Positions 62,705 through 64,000 of a stretch of 64,000 bases of DNA are shown here, piece after piece (within the stretch, counting starts at the first letter, position 1; each line of letters begins with the position of its first letter). Source of the stretch: Oenococcus sicerae (GTDB taxonomy: Bacteria; Bacillota; Bacilli; Lactobacillales; Lactobacillaceae); NCBI RefSeq assembly GCF_004102045.2, contig NZ_CP029684.2, positions 682,001-746,000 of the forward strand, given 5' to 3'. The position numbers were made by a program, and so were the translations under genes. The notes under the pieces were generated by a model. It worked only from the letters and a program-made list of their open reading frames with translations, was not told the DNA's origin and searched no databases.

Positions 62705-63396
62705 TGACAAAAATTCTTGTTGTGGATGATGACAAAGAAATCGCCGAATTATTAGAAATTTATATCCAAAATGAAGGCAACGAGCCCGTTTTGGCATATT
62801 CCGGTGAAGAAGCTTTATCTAAATTGAATACCAATCCTGACATTGCTTTGATGATTTTGGATGTTATGATGCCAGGTATGAGCGGCTTTGATGTGGTGAA
62901 AGCTGTCCGAAAAGACACAAATATTCCTATCTTGATCGTTTCAGCCAAGACAGGCGATATGGATAAGATCCAGGGTCTGATCACGGGTGCTGATGATTAT
63001 GTGACTAAACCTTTTAATCCCTTGGAGGTAATGGCACGAGTACGTTCTTTGCTGCGCCGTTCTTCTAATGATGTTAAAGATGAGGCACCGGAAATCATTG
63101 ATGCTGGCGCCTTGACAATTAATAAGGATTCTCACGAAGTCAAGACAGCAGCCGGAGAAGTTGTTCAGTTAACGGCTTTGGAATTTGGTATTTTGTATTT
63201 ATTGGCCAGCCATCCAAATCGTGTTTTTTCAGCTGATGAGATTTTTGAACGTGTTTGGCAAACGGAATCAGTTGTTTCAGCCAAGACAGTGATGGTCCAT
63301 GTTTCTCATCTCCGTGACAAAATCAAAGAAGCCACCAATGGTGACGAGGTCATCCAAACGGTCTGGGGTGTTGGCTATAAAGTGGAAATTAATTAG
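62704..63396 (+). CDS. OmpR-family response regulator
   Basis: Protein of 230 residues: receiver with MILDVMMPGMSG (phospho-acceptor Asp), KPFNPLEVMARV, then a winged helix with LTALEFGILYLLASHPNRVFS and WGVGYKVE end. Close to the VanR/SaeR-like group. The start overlaps the DUF1129 stop and the kinase gene overlaps its stop (TAGTG). Target genes are unknown. Confidence 0.93.
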   Translation: MTKILVVDDDKEIAELLEIYIQNEGNEPVLAYSGEEALSKLNTNPDIALMILDVMMPGMSGFDVVKAVRKDTNIPILIVSAKTGDMDKIQGLITGADDYVTKPFNPLEVMARVRSLLRRSSNDVKDEAPEIIDAGALTINKDSHEVKTAAGEVVQLTALEFGILYLLASHPNRVFSADEIFERVWQTESVVSAKTVMVHVSHLRDKIKEATNGDEVIQTVWGVGYKVEIN

Positions 63397-64000
63397 TGAA
63401 ACTCAGAGCGAAAGAAATAAGACATTTGACTTTTTTTGGAGCAGTTACGGCAATCGTACTGCTTTTTTTGGACTGGTCAGTCTTTATTTTTTTTGCTGCT
63501 TTATTATCCAATTCTTTTAGAATTAGTCGTGGCAAATTTTGTTCTTCTGTCCGCGTCATGTTTGATGGCCAGAATTTTACACCGAAAAATGCGCAGTGGT
63601 GGGGATTTGCGATTATTCTGATTTTAGGAATTATTTTATGGATATTTTTGTTTTTGCGTGAATATCAACAACTTCAATTAAAACGTCTGTCTGATGAAAT
63701 CACAAAAATAAACGAGACAAACGATAATGATCGTATCAAAATGTCTTCAATCGATCCGATGGTGACTAATTTGGTTTCGCAAATCAACCAAATGACGCAA
63801 GCCAAGCAGGCTATTTTAAATACAGAGCGGGAAAATGAAAAAAAACAAAAAGAACTTGTCACCAATGTCTCTCATGATTTAAGAACGCCGCTGACGTCGA
63901 TTATTGGTTATTTAGGGCTGATTGAATCGAACCCCGATATTCCCGCTGATCAGATGCGAAAACATGCGTCAACTGCTTATTCCAAGGCACAACAGCTTGT
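63396..64000 (+). CDS. Sensor histidine kinase, 5' part
   Basis: Frame from GTG 63396 open to the window end (over 200 codons). Two membrane helices (about 10-40 and 68-88) flank a short extracellular loop. A linker with coiled-coil character leads to the H box ELVTNVSHDLRTPLTS near residue 158. The ATPase domain lies beyond the window. It is the cognate kinase of the preceding regulator. Confidence 0.9.
   Translation, partial: MKLRAKEIRHLTFFGAVTAIVLLFLDWSVFIFFAALLSNSFRISRGKFCSSVRVMFDGQNFTPKNAQWWGFAIILILGIILWIFLFLREYQQLQLKRLSDEITKINETNDNDRIKMSSIDPMVTNLVSQINQMTQAKQAILNTERENEKKQKELVTNVSHDLRTPLTSIIGYLGLIESNPDIPADQMRKHASTAYSKAQQL

Noticed and set aside
1-64000. CRISPR arrays, intact insertion sequences or a prophage
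   Set aside because: No regularly spaced repeats, transposase, integrase or structural phage genes were seen; only isolated phage- and plasmid-type genes.

Overview
The window looks like the replication-origin region of a low-to-mid GC lactic acid bacterium of the Leuconostocaceae. The best fit is an Oenococcus-like organism. This rests on gene content and protein character (the dnaA-dnaN-yaaA-recF-gyrB-gyrA and rpsF-ssb-rpsR-gdpP-rplI-dnaB blocks, a very short wal operon, a trehalose PTS, divergent RnpA and YidC), not on any database search. A and T homopolymers are frequent, and two genes are each interrupted by a single-base shortfall in such a run.

Layout. Positions 1-6.4 kb: end of a matrixin-like metalloprotease, a frameshifted VTT/DedA-type membrane protein, an RNase J-like metallo-hydrolase, and a four-gene ABC importer of the glycerol-3-phosphate/sugar type. 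Positions 6.5-12 kb: replicative helicase and the S6-SSB-S18 operon with c-di-AMP phosphodiesterase and L9. Positions 12-15.3 kb: an ABC ATPase deletion remnant, multicopper oxidase, nadE and an unlisted 52-residue membrane protein. Positions 15.4-24.1 kb: gyrA, gyrB, recF, yaaA, dnaN, dnaA, all leftward. Positions 22.56-22.73 and 24.08-24.52 kb: a bipartite origin with DnaA boxes upstream of dnaA and a likely unwinding element with DnaA-trio repeats between dnaA and dnaN. Positions 24.5-27.1 kb: rpmH, rnpA, yidC and two tandem signal peptidase genes, rightward, with two parS sites in and just after the second one. Gene direction flips at the origin, as expected for two replichores.

Positions 27-36 kb hold metabolic and membrane genes, tRNA-Tyr, tRNA-Gln and tRNA-Asn, and a candidate small RNA with a near-consensus promoter and strong terminator. 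Positions 35.9-46.5 kb are accessory in character: a lone phage-type DUF669 gene, a plasmid-type DUF536-like gene, a decayed P-loop kinase, a frameshifted ABC exporter, two Rgg-like C-terminal fragments, a MarR-controlled drug exporter with paired operators, an isochorismatase-type hydrolase, an aminoglycoside adenylyltransferase-like gene and a GNAT gene, ending at tRNA-Lys. Positions 46.7-51.3 kb: walR-walK-htrA-rlmH without yycH, yycI and yycJ. Positions 52-57 kb: AI-2E family transporter, rsmG, parA, a small ORF, parB, DUF951 and ychF. Positions 57.1-61.6 kb: the trehalose regulon (treR, phosphotrehalase, EIIBC, EIIA) with promoter, cre and TreR operator all visible. Positions 61.9-64 kb: a DUF1129 membrane protein and a two-component system cut by the window end.

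How the parts work together: the replication genes, origin, parS and parAB form one origin-proximal replication and segregation module, and the wal, htrA and signal peptidase genes form an envelope-maintenance group. Nothing here is a demonstrably new defence or mobile system. The most unusual observations are the small RNA candidate, the signal peptidase lacking its catalytic lysine with a parS site in its coding sequence, repeated leaderless-type gene starts, and the gene decay by homopolymer slippage.
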